From Pseudalkalibacillus berkeleyi (GTDB lineage: Bacteria > Bacillota > Bacilli > Bacillales > Fictibacillaceae), in contig NZ_JAKIJS010000001.1 of the NCBI RefSeq assembly GCF_021608225.1, positions 2,852,001 to 2,916,000 of the forward strand: 64,000 nucleotides of DNA, written 5' to 3'. Numbering within the stretch: the stretch's first letter is position 1; every line of letters starts with the position of its first letter. Of this stretch, positions 8,361-17,471 are shown piece by piece. Made by a program: the position numbers and the translations under genes. The notes below the pieces were generated by a model. It worked only from the letters and a program-made list of their open reading frames with translations. It ran no database searches and was not told the origin of the DNA.

Positions 8361-9578
8361 ATGTTAGATCAGAAAACGATACTTACCATTAAATCAACTG
8401 TCCCTGTTTTAAAAGAATATGGAACTGCTATTACGTCAAGATTTTATGAACTGCTTTTTAAGAACCACCCAGAGCTATTAAACTTATTTAACCATTCCAA
8501 TCAACATAAAGGAAGACAACAAGGGGCCTTATCTAATGCTGTTTATGCCGCTGCAGTCCATATTGATCGCCTTGAGGAAATTTTACCGGCAGTAAAGCAA
8601 ATTGCTCATAAACATAGAAGCTTAGGAGTAAAACCAGAGCAATACCCTATTGTTGGAGAGAACTTGCTCGCAGCTATTAAAGAAGTACTCGGTGATGCAG
8701 CGACAGATGAAATTTTGGAAGCATGGGCTAAAGCATATCAAGTCATCGCTGATGTGTTCATACAAGTAGAATCAGAAATGTATGAAGAAGCTGAAATTCA
8801 AGAAGGTGGCTGGAAAGATTTCCGTGAATTTAAGCTTGTTCGTAAGGATGTCGAAAGCAAAGTGATCACTTCCTTCTACCTTCAGCCCGTTGACGGGAAA
8901 GATGTTGCCTCCTTCCTACCCGGACAATATGTAAGCGTGAAAGTACAGATACCGAACGATCCACACACACATATTCGTCAATACAGCCTGTCCGATGCAC
9001 CTGGGAAAGGCTACTACCGTCTTTCAATCAAACGTGAAGGACGTGTGTCTATGCACCTTCATGACAATATCGAGGTTGGAGACAGCCTGTTCCTAAGTGC
9101 TCCAGCTGGAGATTTTTCTCTTAAAATGAATGAAGAAAAGCCACTTGTATTAATCGGTGCAGGTGTTGGACTTACACCGCTCGTGAGTATGCTAGAAACA
9201 ACGCTTTCTGAATTACCGAACCGAAAAATTCACTATTTCCATGCAGCCATTAACGGAGACTATCAAGCGATGGGAGATCGTATACAAGAATTGGTGGCAC
9301 AACACGAAAACTTGAAAGCCCACTTCTGTTTTGAACACCCAACAGAGCAGGATCAACAAAATCAGTGTTTTGCCTTAAAAGGCCGCATGGATATGGAATG
9401 GCTTCAAACGAAAATTCCACTAGATGCTGATTTTTATATATGTGGCCCAGAAGGATTTATGAAAATGATGATTGGTGGGTTAAATCAATTCGGCGTATCT
9501 CCAGAACAAATCAACTACGAATTCTTCGGTCCAGCAATTGATCTTGATAATGTGATGACAGTTAAAAGTGGAGCATAG
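8361..9578 (+). CDS. hmp: Flavohemoglobin, nitric oxide dioxygenase
   Basis: Oxidises NO to nitrate using O2 and NAD(P)H in the cytoplasm. The globin domain (1-135) has Tyr29, Gln53 and proximal His85 at canonical positions; the FAD domain has RQYSLSD and the NAD domain GAGVGLTPLVSML. Length is 405. ATG at 8361 is chosen for the GGAAGGA site 8 bases upstream; the ATG at 8322 lies inside the NsrR operator. Regulation by NsrR is inferred from the two adjacent operators. Confidence 0.96.
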   Translation: MLDQKTILTIKSTVPVLKEYGTAITSRFYELLFKNHPELLNLFNHSNQHKGRQQGALSNAVYAAAVHIDRLEEILPAVKQIAHKHRSLGVKPEQYPIVGENLLAAIKEVLGDAATDEILEAWAKAYQVIADVFIQVESEMYEEAEIQEGGWKDFREFKLVRKDVESKVITSFYLQPVDGKDVASFLPGQYVSVKVQIPNDPHTHIRQYSLSDAPGKGYYRLSIKREGRVSMHLHDNIEVGDSLFLSAPAGDFSLKMNEEKPLVLIGAGVGLTPLVSMLETTLSELPNRKIHYFHAAINGDYQAMGDRIQELVAQHENLKAHFCFEHPTEQDQQNQCFALKGRMDMEWLQTKIPLDADFYICGPEGFMKMMIGGLNQFGVSPEQINYEFFGPAIDLDNVMTVKSGA

Positions 9579-9586
9579 AGCAAAAA

Positions 9587-9614
9587 AAGAGCTGACTCTG
9601 ATAGGTCAGCTCTT
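9587..9614 (-). terminator. Terminator between hmp and msrAB
   Basis: AAGAGCTGAC / GTCAGCTCTT, a 10-bp stem. The T-run of seven is on the minus-strand side, so it mainly ends msrAB, but the hairpin can also stop hmp transcripts. Confidence 0.8.
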
Positions 9615-9619
9615 CCCCT

Positions 9620-10588
9620 CTATGATTCAAATAAAACTTTATACTCTCCGTACCCTTCGTTTTCCAGCTCTTCTTTCGGTATGAAGCGAAGTGCAGCTGA
9701 GTTAATACAATACCTTGATTTGTCTGGCCCAGGCCCATCCTTAAACAAATGACCTAAGTGCGAGTCCCCACTCTTACTTCGAACTTCTGTACGGATCATG
9801 AAATGACTAAGGTCGGTTTTTTCTTTGACCCGAATTGAATGGATTGGTTTTGTAAAACTCGGCCAACCACAACCCGCATCATATTGATCCTTTGAACTAA
9901 ACAACGGCTCCCCAGAAACGATATCTACATATATGCCTTCACCCTCGTTATTATAGTACTCATTTTGGAAGGCAGGCTCTGTCCCGTTTTCTTGTGTAAC
10001 TTTATATTGGATATCGGATAATTTTTCTCGAAGTTCTTTATCGTCTTTCTCAATTACCCAATTCTCTTCAACAAATCCTTTGCGCCCGGATCCTTTGTAG
10101 TAAGCTTTGTAATGGTCTGGGTTCTTTTTATAATATTGTTGATGTTGTTCATCTGCTGGATAAAATGCCGATGCAGGAAAAATATCCGTCACGATCGGTT
10201 TCGAGAACCGCCCGCTCTCCTCAATTTCCTTCTTAGAAGCTTCAGCTAGAGCCTTCTGTTCATCATTATGATAATATATCGCTGTTTTATAGGATTCTCC
10301 GCGATCTCCGAATTGACCTCCAGGATCTGTCGGATCGATTTGCTGCCAATATAGTTGAAGTAATTTCGTATATGGAAAGATTTCAGGGTCAAAGGTAATC
10401 TGAACAGCCTCACGATGACCATATTGATTCGATGTCACGTCCCTATACGTTGGGTTATCTTTCGTTCCACCTGTATATCCCGATACCACTTCTTCAATTC
10501 CAGGCATCTCATCAAATGGCTTTGTCATACACCAGAAACAACCACCTGCGAATGTCGCTTTTTGCAATTGTTCATTGTTTTCAACCAT
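9620..10588 (-). CDS. msrAB: Fused methionine sulfoxide reductase MsrA-MsrB
   Basis: A 322-residue fusion that reduces both stereoisomers of methionine sulfoxide. The MsrA part begins with GGCFWC (catalytic C17). The MsrB part follows from about residue 180 with DAGCGWPSF and the catalytic cysteine in [11 protein letters not shown]. The ATG at 10588 is preferred because GGAGGG lies 6 bases upstream; the ATG at 10594 directly abuts that site. It sits beside hmp in a redox-stress block, but on the opposite strand. Confidence 0.94.
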   Translation of the reverse strand: MVENNEQLQKATFAGGCFWCMTKPFDEMPGIEEVVSGYTGGTKDNPTYRDVTSNQYGHREAVQITFDPEIFPYTKLLQLYWQQIDPTDPGGQFGDRGESYKTAIYYHNDEQKALAEASKKEIEESGRFSKPIVTDIFPASAFYPADEQHQQYYKKNPDHYKAYYKGSGRKGFVEENWVIEKDDKELREKLSDIQYKVTQENGTEPAFQNEYYNNEGEGIYVDIVSGEPLFSSKDQYDAGCGWPSFTKPIHSIRVKEKTDLSHFMIRTEVRSKSGDSHLGHLFKDGPGPDKSRYCINSAALRFIPKEELENEGYGEYKVLFES

Positions 10589-10722
10589 GTTCATCCCTCC
10601 AAAAATACTGCCTATTGATAACATATCCTTTTTCAAAAATGAATTACAAAGAAAATGCTTATTTATTTTTTTAGATAAAGAATTTCATTCATTTGCGGCG
10701 AAGAAACGATCCTTTCCAATTG

Positions 10723-10750
10723 AAAACACCGCAAAAGCGCGGTGTTTTTT
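10723..10750. terminator. GC-rich hairpin terminator
   Basis: ACACCGC / GCGGTGT stem with a T-run to the right and four A to the left, in the 290-bp gap between msrAB and the methyltransferase gene. The same gap holds two copies of TTATCTAGAAAA (10838 and 10858). Confidence 0.6.
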
Positions 10751-10878
10751 CCTTTTTGAGGCGGATTTATTGTATTTTGGTTGCTAATTATTGCTTCTTA
10801 CATGTTTACGTTTGAATGGATCTCAACAAATCGAGAGTTATCTAGAAAAATATGAAATTATCTAGAAAACCGCCCATT

Positions 10879-12048
10879 CTACTTCTCTGCAATTAAGGTG
10901 AACATTTTCGGCAGTCCGATGTCATGAACTTTTTGGTTTGGCTCTTCTTTTAACACCTTCACGGTCAAACCTTGTTGTGCAACAGATGTTACGACTTCCC
11001 CAAGTGTCCACTTCCGCTGTAGGACTTCAACCTCTTTCTTCTCTCCATGTGTTGCATATTTGGAAAAGGCGACATCTCTTCGTTCAAGTGTAGGATCGAA
11101 ATAATTACCGTCTACTTTATGCTTTTTCCCTTTAGAAGTGATTAACTTCGTTGAAATAGGATGGAATTCTTGTAAAATAAACCTTCCCCCTGGTTTCAAA
11201 AGTTGATGAATGACCTGAAATAACGGATTTAAGTCTATAAAATAGTGGAGAACACCTAATTCCATAAGGACAATGTCATACTGACATCTCAATTCATCAT
11301 TAGACTTTAATGACAAAACATCTGAGATCAAATAGTTCATTTCTACATCGCACTCTTTAGCTACCTCTTTTGCAAAAGCAGCATTTTCTTTTGAAAAATC
11401 AACTACCGTCACCTCTGCTCCCAATAAAGAAAGAGCCGTTGCCTTAATGCCATTGGATCCCATCAAGTGCGCGATTTTCTTGTCTTTTACATTGTCTAGA
11501 AAAGGAAATACCGAACCGATTCGACCTTCCGGAAATTTTTTTATTTTAGATGCTGCCGTTTCAGGTTCACCAAATCGATTAACGAGTGCTTGATAATTAT
11601 TCTGGTTCCACGCAGACTCATTTTGTTCGGTCATTTCTTTCTGTTTCTGAGACAAATATGCCTGCACGACTTTTCCGTGGTCTCGATCATCAGTAAGTGC
11701 ATACAGGGACTGACACCAAAGGTCTACGCCTTCATTTTTAACTTCAATACGGTATGGATCCGTTCGTAATGCTGTGTTATATCTACAAATAACGACGACA
11801 TTCGTTCCTTCCATCACAAGTGTAAATCGTCCTTGTTCATTTGTTCGTTCGATTGTCGTCGGTGTATAAGGTTCAAAAATGTCATGCACAGACTCCATTT
11901 GATCCCATTGTACTTCGACATGTACTTCATTTTTCTCAATATCCAGCCCCTGAATAGCTAATCCAGTTTCATCTATGAATTGATAAGGAATTGAATGTTG
12001 AATCAATGTTGAGGCTATATTGTGTATCGTTGTCCAATATGTAGACAT
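10879..12048 (-). CDS. SAM-dependent methyltransferase with N-terminal extra domain
   Basis: A 389-residue protein. The C-terminal part (about 170-389) is a class I methyltransferase: motif I region IAHLMGSNGIKATALSLLGAEVTVVDFS, then VLMELGVLHYF and LLKPGGRFILQEFHP. The first 150 residues, with LAIQGLDIEKNEVHVEVQWD, vaguely resemble a nucleotidyltransferase-like fold; I cannot name it. Substrate is unknown. GGAGG lies 7 bases before ATG. It is divergent from the DUF488 gene. Confidence 0.75.
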   Translation of the reverse strand: MSTYWTTIHNIASTLIQHSIPYQFIDETGLAIQGLDIEKNEVHVEVQWDQMESVHDIFEPYTPTTIERTNEQGRFTLVMEGTNVVVICRYNTALRTDPYRIEVKNEGVDLWCQSLYALTDDRDHGKVVQAYLSQKQKEMTEQNESAWNQNNYQALVNRFGEPETAASKIKKFPEGRIGSVFPFLDNVKDKKIAHLMGSNGIKATALSLLGAEVTVVDFSKENAAFAKEVAKECDVEMNYLISDVLSLKSNDELRCQYDIVLMELGVLHYFIDLNPLFQVIHQLLKPGGRFILQEFHPISTKLITSKGKKHKVDGNYFDPTLERRDVAFSKYATHGEKKEVEVLQRKWTLGEVVTSVAQQGLTVKVLKEEPNQKVHDIGLPKMFTLIAEK

Positions 12049-12207
12049 GTACGTTCCTCCGTCTTCTCGAATATCTATTTTTTAAAGATGACAGAATCCG
12101 GAGTAAATTTCAAATGCATGACCTATGACCAAGGTATTTTCTCCTGCAAAAGAGGAAGAAGCAGTACGAAGATGTTTAACATATCAAACTGGATTGGAGG
12201 TCATTTG

Positions 12208-12564
12208 GTGTCTATACAAATTAAGCGAATCTACGAAAAACAAAACTCTAAGGATGGCAAAAGGTTATTAGTGGATCGTATTTGGCCGAGGGGCATCTCA
12301 AAACAAGATGCAAATTTAGACGAATGGCTAAAGGAAGTCGCACCCTCACCTGACTTAAGAAAATGGTTCAATCATGATCCAGAACGGTATGAACAATTTA
12401 AGAAAAAATATAAGAAAGAATTAGACAATGATGAAGATAAGTCGAAAGCAATCGAGACTATTCAAAAACTCGAAAACGATGGAAAGGTTACATTGTTATA
12501 TGCCGCTAAAGATGTTGAGCACAATCACGCAAATGTGTTGAAAGAATACCTAGAATCCAAATAA
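12208..12564 (+). CDS. DUF488 family protein, YeaO-like
   Basis: A 118-residue DUF488 protein with the family pattern: LLVDRIWPRGISK at 19-31, LDEWLKEVAPSPDLRKWF, then VTLLYAAKDVEHNHANVL. GTG at 12208 with TTGGAGG 7 bases upstream is the only start with a good site; longer versions extend back into the divergent promoter region. No enzymatic role is established. Confidence 0.85.
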   Translation: MSIQIKRIYEKQNSKDGKRLLVDRIWPRGISKQDANLDEWLKEVAPSPDLRKWFNHDPERYEQFKKKYKKELDNDEDKSKAIETIQKLENDGKVTLLYAAKDVEHNHANVLKEYLESK

Positions 12565-12573
12565 ATCTATAAT

Positions 12574-12626
12574 GAGGCTCCCTCTAAAGCGTTGTCCAAG
12601 CTTATGAGACAGCCTCTTCTTTTCTT
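12574..12626. terminator. Weak hairpin between convergent genes
   Basis: GAGGCT and AGCCTC can pair around a long imperfect loop, followed by a T-rich stretch. It looks like a decayed version of the common Bacillus bidirectional terminator. Confidence 0.35.
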
Positions 12627-13558
12627 TAAATGTGCTTCATGTGTTTGATTGTCTGTTGAATTCCCTCTCTATATGAAGTTCGAGGAACAGGACCTACTTC
12701 TCTTTCGTATTTCGCGCCAGAGAGTACAACCGGCTGCTCGGTCAAATACATCATTTCGACCAGTTCACGCATCTGTGGATTAAATATGCCTACGAATCGG
12801 ATCATATTCTTAGTCACGACAGATACCTTTTTCTCATAACCGGTCATCTTTCTGACTTCTCGAATGATTTCTTCTCCAGATATGACACCAGCAGAAGGGA
12901 TGTTCCAGTGTTGACCAAAAGCTTTTTCATTATTTGATAACTCTACAATCGCCTTTGCTCCATCTGGAGTATAGAGAAACTCCCTTTTGACATTTTGATC
13001 ACCAACAAAGCTTGCTCGCTTATTTGTAACAACATCTTTCAAAAGAAAGTGTATAAATGTATTTTCTGCATAAGGACCATAGAAATCTGGAAAGTGTGCA
13101 ATCAATACGGGGATATTTGCTTTAAAAACAATATCCTCTAACTGAAGACGGATTTTACCTTTTTTCGTATGAGGTTCCTTTGGCGTCTGCTCATCAACAG
13201 CTTTGCCCAACCCTTTTCCATACGCGTATATGTTATCAACCATCGCTAGTTTCGCGTTGACCTGTTCAGCTGCATAGACAATGTTCTGAACGATTGTAGC
13301 TTGTTCTATCTCCCACCGATGATACGGGATATTAATCGCATGGAATATGACATCTACACCTCTAGCCGCAAGTATTAACGCGTCTTGGTCAAACACATCA
13401 CCAGTCTTAATTTCCACATTCGAATTATTTTCGTACATTGCATTGAGCTTACTCCCGTTTCTAGCAAAAGCGACTACCTTCACCCCTCGATTAGACAGCT
13501 CATTTACAATTGCATACCCCATACCACCTGATGCACCAAGTACTAATGCTCGATCCAT
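12626..13558 (-). CDS. NAD(P)-dependent epimerase/dehydratase-like SDR
   Basis: An extended short-chain dehydrogenase-like protein of 310 residues. The Rossmann motif LGASGGMGYAIVNEL is at the N-terminus and a conserved HAINIPYHRW segment around residue 80; a YAYGK motif stands in for the usual YxxxK. The substrate is unknown. GGAGGAG precedes ATG. An operator-like dyad in its upstream region also occurs before the TetR gene 48 bases away, so it is probably controlled by that regulator. Confidence 0.85.
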   Translation of the reverse strand: MDRALVLGASGGMGYAIVNELSNRGVKVVAFARNGSKLNAMYENNSNVEIKTGDVFDQDALILAARGVDVIFHAINIPYHRWEIEQATIVQNIVYAAEQVNAKLAMVDNIYAYGKGLGKAVDEQTPKEPHTKKGKIRLQLEDIVFKANIPVLIAHFPDFYGPYAENTFIHFLLKDVVTNKRASFVGDQNVKREFLYTPDGAKAIVELSNNEKAFGQHWNIPSAGVISGEEIIREVRKMTGYEKKVSVVTKNMIRFVGIFNPQMRELVEMMYLTEQPVVLSGAKYEREVGPVPRTSYREGIQQTIKHMKHI

Positions 13559-13574
13559 TTATTCTCCTCCTTTT

Positions 13575-13594
13575 ATTAACCATTGGTCAATTAA
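13575..13594. promoter_or_regulatory. Putative TetR operator, epimerase side
   Basis: ATTAACCATTGGTCAATTAA contains opposed TTAACCA and TGGTCAA half-sites. Its reverse complement matches the element before the TetR gene (14193-14212) at 17 of 20 positions. Confidence 0.65.
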
Positions 13595-13606
13595 ACGCAA
13601 AAAATA

Positions 13607-14179
13607 TTACTTCCTCAATAATTTGATCAAAAATGATACATGCGCTTCTGCTAATAATCGCACCTCATCAAAGGATTGATTACATCGCCAATAATGTGCA
13701 ACAAATCCATGTAATGATAAAAACAACGACCAAACGTCTTGAACCGTCAATGTAACTTCACTTAACTGATGAACGGTCTGTGCAAAGTTTGCATAGCTTT
13801 GATTCGGTCCTACTTGGATATGATGTTGAAATTCTTCGTCCTTGATCAGAAACATGATTTCATAATGATTCTGATGTGTTAGTCCGAATTCGATGAACCC
13901 AATCAAGACCTTTTGAAGCTTCTCAGAATCTGAAAGAGGTTGTTCCATAATTCTATTCACTGTCTGATCCAGCAGGTGAAAATCTTGATCCACAAGCGCA
14001 TAAAATAAGTCTGCTTTGTTTTTAAAATGGTAATAAATTGCTCCATGGCTGTAGTCCAATGTCTTAGCAACCTGTCGCATTGAAACGCTTTGGAATCCCT
14101 TCTCAACGAATAAGACCCTAGCAGCATCAAGGATCATTTCCCTTGTCAATTCTTGCTCTACTTTTTTTCTAGGTGTCAT
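13607..14179 (-). CDS. TetR/AcrR family transcriptional regulator
   Basis: A 190-residue regulator with the TetR helix-turn-helix at residues 12-58 (ILDAARVLFVEKGFQSVSMR, then YSHGAIYYHFKNKADLFYAL). The C-terminal ligand domain is unrelated to anything I can name. It lies upstream of and in the same direction as the epimerase gene, and both have the same operator-like dyad, suggesting autoregulation plus control of the epimerase. Confidence 0.9.
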   Translation of the reverse strand: MTPRKKVEQELTREMILDAARVLFVEKGFQSVSMRQVAKTLDYSHGAIYYHFKNKADLFYALVDQDFHLLDQTVNRIMEQPLSDSEKLQKVLIGFIEFGLTHQNHYEIMFLIKDEEFQHHIQVGPNQSYANFAQTVHQLSEVTLTVQDVWSLFLSLHGFVAHYWRCNQSFDEVRLLAEAHVSFLIKLLRK

Positions 14180-14192
14180 GCGATACTCCTAT

Positions 14193-14212
14193 CTAATTGA
14201 CCACTGTTTAAT
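14193..14212. promoter_or_regulatory. Putative TetR operator, autoregulatory
   Basis: CTAATTGACCACTGTTTAAT lies 14 bases before the TetR start codon and matches the inverted copy at 13575-13594 at 17 of 20 positions. Confidence 0.65.
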
Positions 14213-14338
14213 TAATTGTAATTATAAGTAAGAAACCAAATAATTACAACCATTTACCTGAAATATTTGGAAATAGATTGTATTCTTTGAACTTTTATGT
14301 TACCTTATAGTCACATAAAGAGGGAAAAGGTGAGCTAA

Positions 14339-14773
14339 ATGATTAAAATAAATGTAAGTAATACCATTCATGCTCCACACGATCGTGTCTTTTCATATAT
14401 CTCAAACTTCGAAAACAATCCTAAGTGGCAAGGGGGTATGGTTTCGGCACGATTTACATCTGAAGGACCGATCGGTGTAGGCTCCACTTATGAGCAGGTA
14501 GCTAAATTTCTTGGTAAAGAAATTACAACCACGTTCAAGGTTGTCGAATACGAAGAAAACCGGAAGATCAAAATTGAAAGTATTAAGAGTACATTTCCGA
14601 TTACTGTCACGCGGACTGTTGAACCCCATAAAGAAGGAACGCTTGTATCCGCAATTGTTGAAGGTGATGCCAGTAAAACGTTTAAAGTTGCACAGCCACT
14701 TATGAAACTGATGGTTAAGAAATCGGTGAAATCCGATTATAAAAACTTGAAGAAGCAATTAGAAAGCGCATAG
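14339..14773 (+). CDS. SRPBCC family protein
   Basis: A 144-residue START/SRPBCC-fold protein (polyketide cyclase/dehydrase type). The N-terminal strand VSNTIHAPHDRVFSYISNFENNPKWQGG is the family hallmark, followed by alternating strands and a C-terminal helix. It probably binds a hydrophobic ligand. AGGTGAG precedes ATG. It is monocistronic, divergent from the TetR gene. Confidence 0.82.
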   Translation: MIKINVSNTIHAPHDRVFSYISNFENNPKWQGGMVSARFTSEGPIGVGSTYEQVAKFLGKEITTTFKVVEYEENRKIKIESIKSTFPITVTRTVEPHKEGTLVSAIVEGDASKTFKVAQPLMKLMVKKSVKSDYKNLKKQLESA

Positions 14774-14778
14774 ATCTA

Positions 14779-14808
14779 AAGCTCAGCCTAAACAGGACTG
14801 GGCTTTTC
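14779..14808. terminator. Terminator
   Basis: AAGCTCAG / CTGGGCTT stem (one G-T pair) followed by TTCC, in the 44-bp gap to the convergent mscL. Confidence 0.55.
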
Positions 14809-14817
14809 CTCTTGTCA

Positions 14818-15297
14818 TCATTTAAATCTAACCTTCATCCGGTCATGATTACTTGATGGGGTGCCATTTAGATTGGATGTACAATTCGGACAGCGTGAAG
14901 CTAAACTTGATATCGTTGTATAACAATAAGAGCATGTTGTAAATCTAGTTTGTTCAATCGGTACATTTCTTACCTTATTCACTTGTATGATGAACAAATA
15001 GACTGCAAATGCAACAATAAGAAAGTGTATGAGTGTTTCTATGAAAAGACCTACATTGATTGTGGCTGCCCCAGCAGCTTGAGCATCCTGTAGGGAGGCA
15101 TATTTCGTCCCGGAGAGATTCAAATACAACTCAGAAAAATCTGTACTGCTTAATAAAAGGCCGATTGGTGGCATGACAATATCGGATACGAACGACTGTA
15201 CAATTTTACTGAAAGCTGTACCTATGATAATTCCTATTCCCATATCCACAACATTTCCTCGTAACAAGAACTCTTTCAATCCATACAAAAATCTCAT
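14818..15297 (-). CDS. mscL: MscL channel with C-terminal zinc ribbon
   Basis: A large-conductance mechanosensitive channel that vents solutes on hypo-osmotic shock. Residues 1-110 hold the N-terminal amphipathic helix, TM1 (VVDMGIGIIIGTAFSKIV) and TM2 (FLIVAFAVYLFIIQVNKV). Instead of the usual charged cytoplasmic helix bundle, the tail carries CSYC (122-125) and CPNC (136-139), a likely zinc ribbon. Length 159 is a little above typical. GGAGG lies 7 bases before ATG. It is monocistronic. Confidence 0.93.
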   Translation of the reverse strand: MRFLYGLKEFLLRGNVVDMGIGIIIGTAFSKIVQSFVSDIVMPPIGLLLSSTDFSELYLNLSGTKYASLQDAQAAGAATINVGLFIETLIHFLIVAFAVYLFIIQVNKVRNVPIEQTRFTTCSYCYTTISSLASRCPNCTSNLNGTPSSNHDRMKVRFK

Positions 15298-15456
15298 TCT
15301 TTGTCCTCCCCCCTGTTATCACTATATGAATCCTTGTACAAGATATGTTTTCCTATAAATCTATTAATTTCCAAGTTGTTAGACCTCTTATGTCATGTTA
15401 TACTCAAAAAGGATTGAAATCGCTTTCATACCAATACCTTTAGGAGGTTCACCACA

Positions 15457-16407
15457 TTGACGAAACCATTTATTAGAACGTTAAATTTGAAGGACTACAC
15501 ACATGGAGACTCACAATCTCGCCAAGCATTCTCTGAAGAGTTTGCAGCTGGACTTAAGGATATCGGATTCATCATTCTTGAAGGACATGGTGTAGATCAT
15601 AAATTGATCGACAAAAACTATGAGCTATGGGAAAAGTTATTCAGCATGGATACTGAAACGAAGCAAAAGTACGAAGGTATCGATGGTGGACAACGTGGTT
15701 ATACAGGATTCGGTAAAGAGCATGCAAAGAACCGTACTGTCGGTGACTTGAAAGAATTTTGGCATACAGGACAGGAACTTCCTCATGGGCACCCTCTAAC
15801 TTCTGAGTACCCTTCAAACGTATGGCCAGATGAAATTCCAGAACTACGTAAAAATGCATTGAACTTCTACCGTGAACTTGAAAGAGTTTCACGCAACATG
15901 CTTGAAGCACTTGCGATGCACTTCGATCTTCGCAAAGATTTCTTTGCAGATATGTTGAAAGATGGAAACAGCATTCTTCGCTCTATCCATTATCCTAAGT
16001 TGGACGAGTCAATGGATCCAAATGCAATCCGTGCTGCTGAGCATGAAGATATTAACTTAATTACATTGTTGGTTGAATCTACTGCTTCAGGACTTGAGCT
16101 TCTTACACGTGATGGTGAATGGATGGAAGTTAAGGCTGAAAAAGGACAAATCATCGTAGATGCTGGAGACATGCTTTCTCGCATTACGAACGAAGTCATT
16201 CCTGCAACAACTCACCGCGTTGTGAACCCTGTTGGAGAAAATACTTCACGTTATTCTATGCCTTTCTTCGTGCACCCTTACAGCAGCTGCTTGTTAGAAA
16301 CAATTCCTGCTACAGTGACGAAGGACAACCCTGAAAAGTATCCTGCTATAACTGCAGGCGACTTCTTATATGAAAGATTGGTTGAAATCGGCCTAATTAA
16401 AGCTTAA
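15457..16407 (+). CDS. 2-oxoglutarate/Fe(II) oxygenase, isopenicillin-N-synthase-like
   Basis: A 316-residue oxygenase of the plant-type 2OG-Fe(II) family. The N-terminal DIOX_N domain has GFIILEGHGV. The iron triad is HED (in AAEHEDINLITLL) and the later His in PATTHRVVNP, followed by RYSMPFF, whose Arg and Ser bind 2-oxoglutarate. The start is TTG with TAGGAGG 8 bases upstream. No biosynthetic cluster surrounds it, so the substrate is open. Confidence 0.88.
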   Translation: MTKPFIRTLNLKDYTHGDSQSRQAFSEEFAAGLKDIGFIILEGHGVDHKLIDKNYELWEKLFSMDTETKQKYEGIDGGQRGYTGFGKEHAKNRTVGDLKEFWHTGQELPHGHPLTSEYPSNVWPDEIPELRKNALNFYRELERVSRNMLEALAMHFDLRKDFFADMLKDGNSILRSIHYPKLDESMDPNAIRAAEHEDINLITLLVESTASGLELLTRDGEWMEVKAEKGQIIVDAGDMLSRITNEVIPATTHRVVNPVGENTSRYSMPFFVHPYSSCLLETIPATVTKDNPEKYPAITAGDFLYERLVEIGLIKA

Positions 16408-16424
16408 GCTTACTTTTTAAAAGC

Positions 16425-16458
16425 AAAGTCCCTACACGATTGTGTAGGGACTTTTTTT
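16425..16458 (+). terminator. Strong bidirectional terminator
   Basis: AAAGTCCCTACAC / GTGTAGGGACTTT, a 13-bp perfect stem with a T-run, between convergent genes. Confidence 0.88.
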
Positions 16459-17350
16459 ATGCAGCAATTTTCTGATTGTATTTTTGCATTGGTTTTCTTA
16501 CGGCTATTCCGTAAGATCCTATTCCGAAAATGGTGATGAAGCCCGCTCCTGCTAACACTGCAGAGAGAAAGTCTACATATAGCTGCTTCATGACAGTTTC
16601 CACGTAATCAGAAAGAGGTGAGAACAACTCTGGGAAATCAATCCCTGTATTCATCCAATCAATCCCAATGATATGGAGGATGACTGCCGTAACGGCTAGC
16701 GATATACCCGATACAATACATGCTCCCGATAGCCAGCTTAACGTTGTACGAACATTTCTGAGGACTAAGAAACTGAATCCTATAAGCGTAAGTAATGACA
16801 ATGCACAAATCAACAATAGTGAATTGATCCGATCATAATGTGTTTTTAATTGGTCGATTGAGTCTGATTTTACATTCATTATGGATGACCATTCAAGCTC
16901 ATCAACGAATTTGTCTACATAAATCACTCTGTTATTGAGCGATGATTCCTGATTGATTTCTTCAAGTAATATCAATCGTATATCGCTAATGTTGAGAGGC
17001 TCAAGCTCCGTGTCTTTTTCAAGTATATAATCCCAAATGTCTGTCTCAATGTAATTCATCATCTCTTTGACCCTGTTTATGGTCATTTGCTCTCTTATTA
17101 CTTTTTCAAAAGTTGGGTTAAGTGCGTCGTCTGAAGTGATTTCCTTCAGTTCATCTGTTTCTTGTATTGCAACAGGTAAAATCTCTTGTAATTCTGAATA
17201 TGCTCCTGTCCCATCTAGCTTGTCTATCGTACTGTATGGGTCCAAAACGGTTTGTTTAAAAGCAAGTAGAAGAAAGGTTGTCGTCAGCAAACTGAAGATC
17301 AACGTATACAAAATGACCGCGGGGATTTGGCGTATGATTTTTCGAAACAC
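16457..17350 (-). CDS. Uncharacterised membrane protein
   Basis: A protein of about 297 residues with one N-terminal membrane helix (AVILYTLIFSLLTTTFLLLAF), a 150-residue acidic extracytoplasmic region, and three C-terminal helices ending in a basic tail. I do not recognise the family. The GTG at 17350 has AAGGAAG 7 bases upstream; an ATG 75 bases further up has no site. It follows the antiporter gene, separated by a terminator. Confidence 0.7.
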   Translation of the reverse strand: MFRKIIRQIPAVILYTLIFSLLTTTFLLLAFKQTVLDPYSTIDKLDGTGAYSELQEILPVAIQETDELKEITSDDALNPTFEKVIREQMTINRVKEMMNYIETDIWDYILEKDTELEPLNISDIRLILLEEINQESSLNNRVIYVDKFVDELEWSSIMNVKSDSIDQLKTHYDRINSLLLICALSLLTLIGFSFLVLRNVRTTLSWLSGACIVSGISLAVTAVILHIIGIDWMNTGIDFPELFSPLSDYVETVMKQLYVDFLSAVLAGAGFITIFGIGSYGIAVRKPMQKYNQKIAA

Positions 17351-17434
17351 AATAACACTTCCTTGATATAAGTCTCCTGTTAAAATTCTCCACCAAACAG
17401 AACAAGTCCTTTGTTTTGATCTCATTCGCGCCTA

Positions 17435-17465
17435 AAAAAGGTACCCATGCACTGGATACCTTTTT
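17435..17465 (-). terminator. Terminator of the antiporter gene
   Basis: Minus-strand AAAAAGGTA / TACCTTTTTT hairpin with a 13-nt loop. Confidence 0.7.
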
Positions 17466-17471
17466 CGTCGA

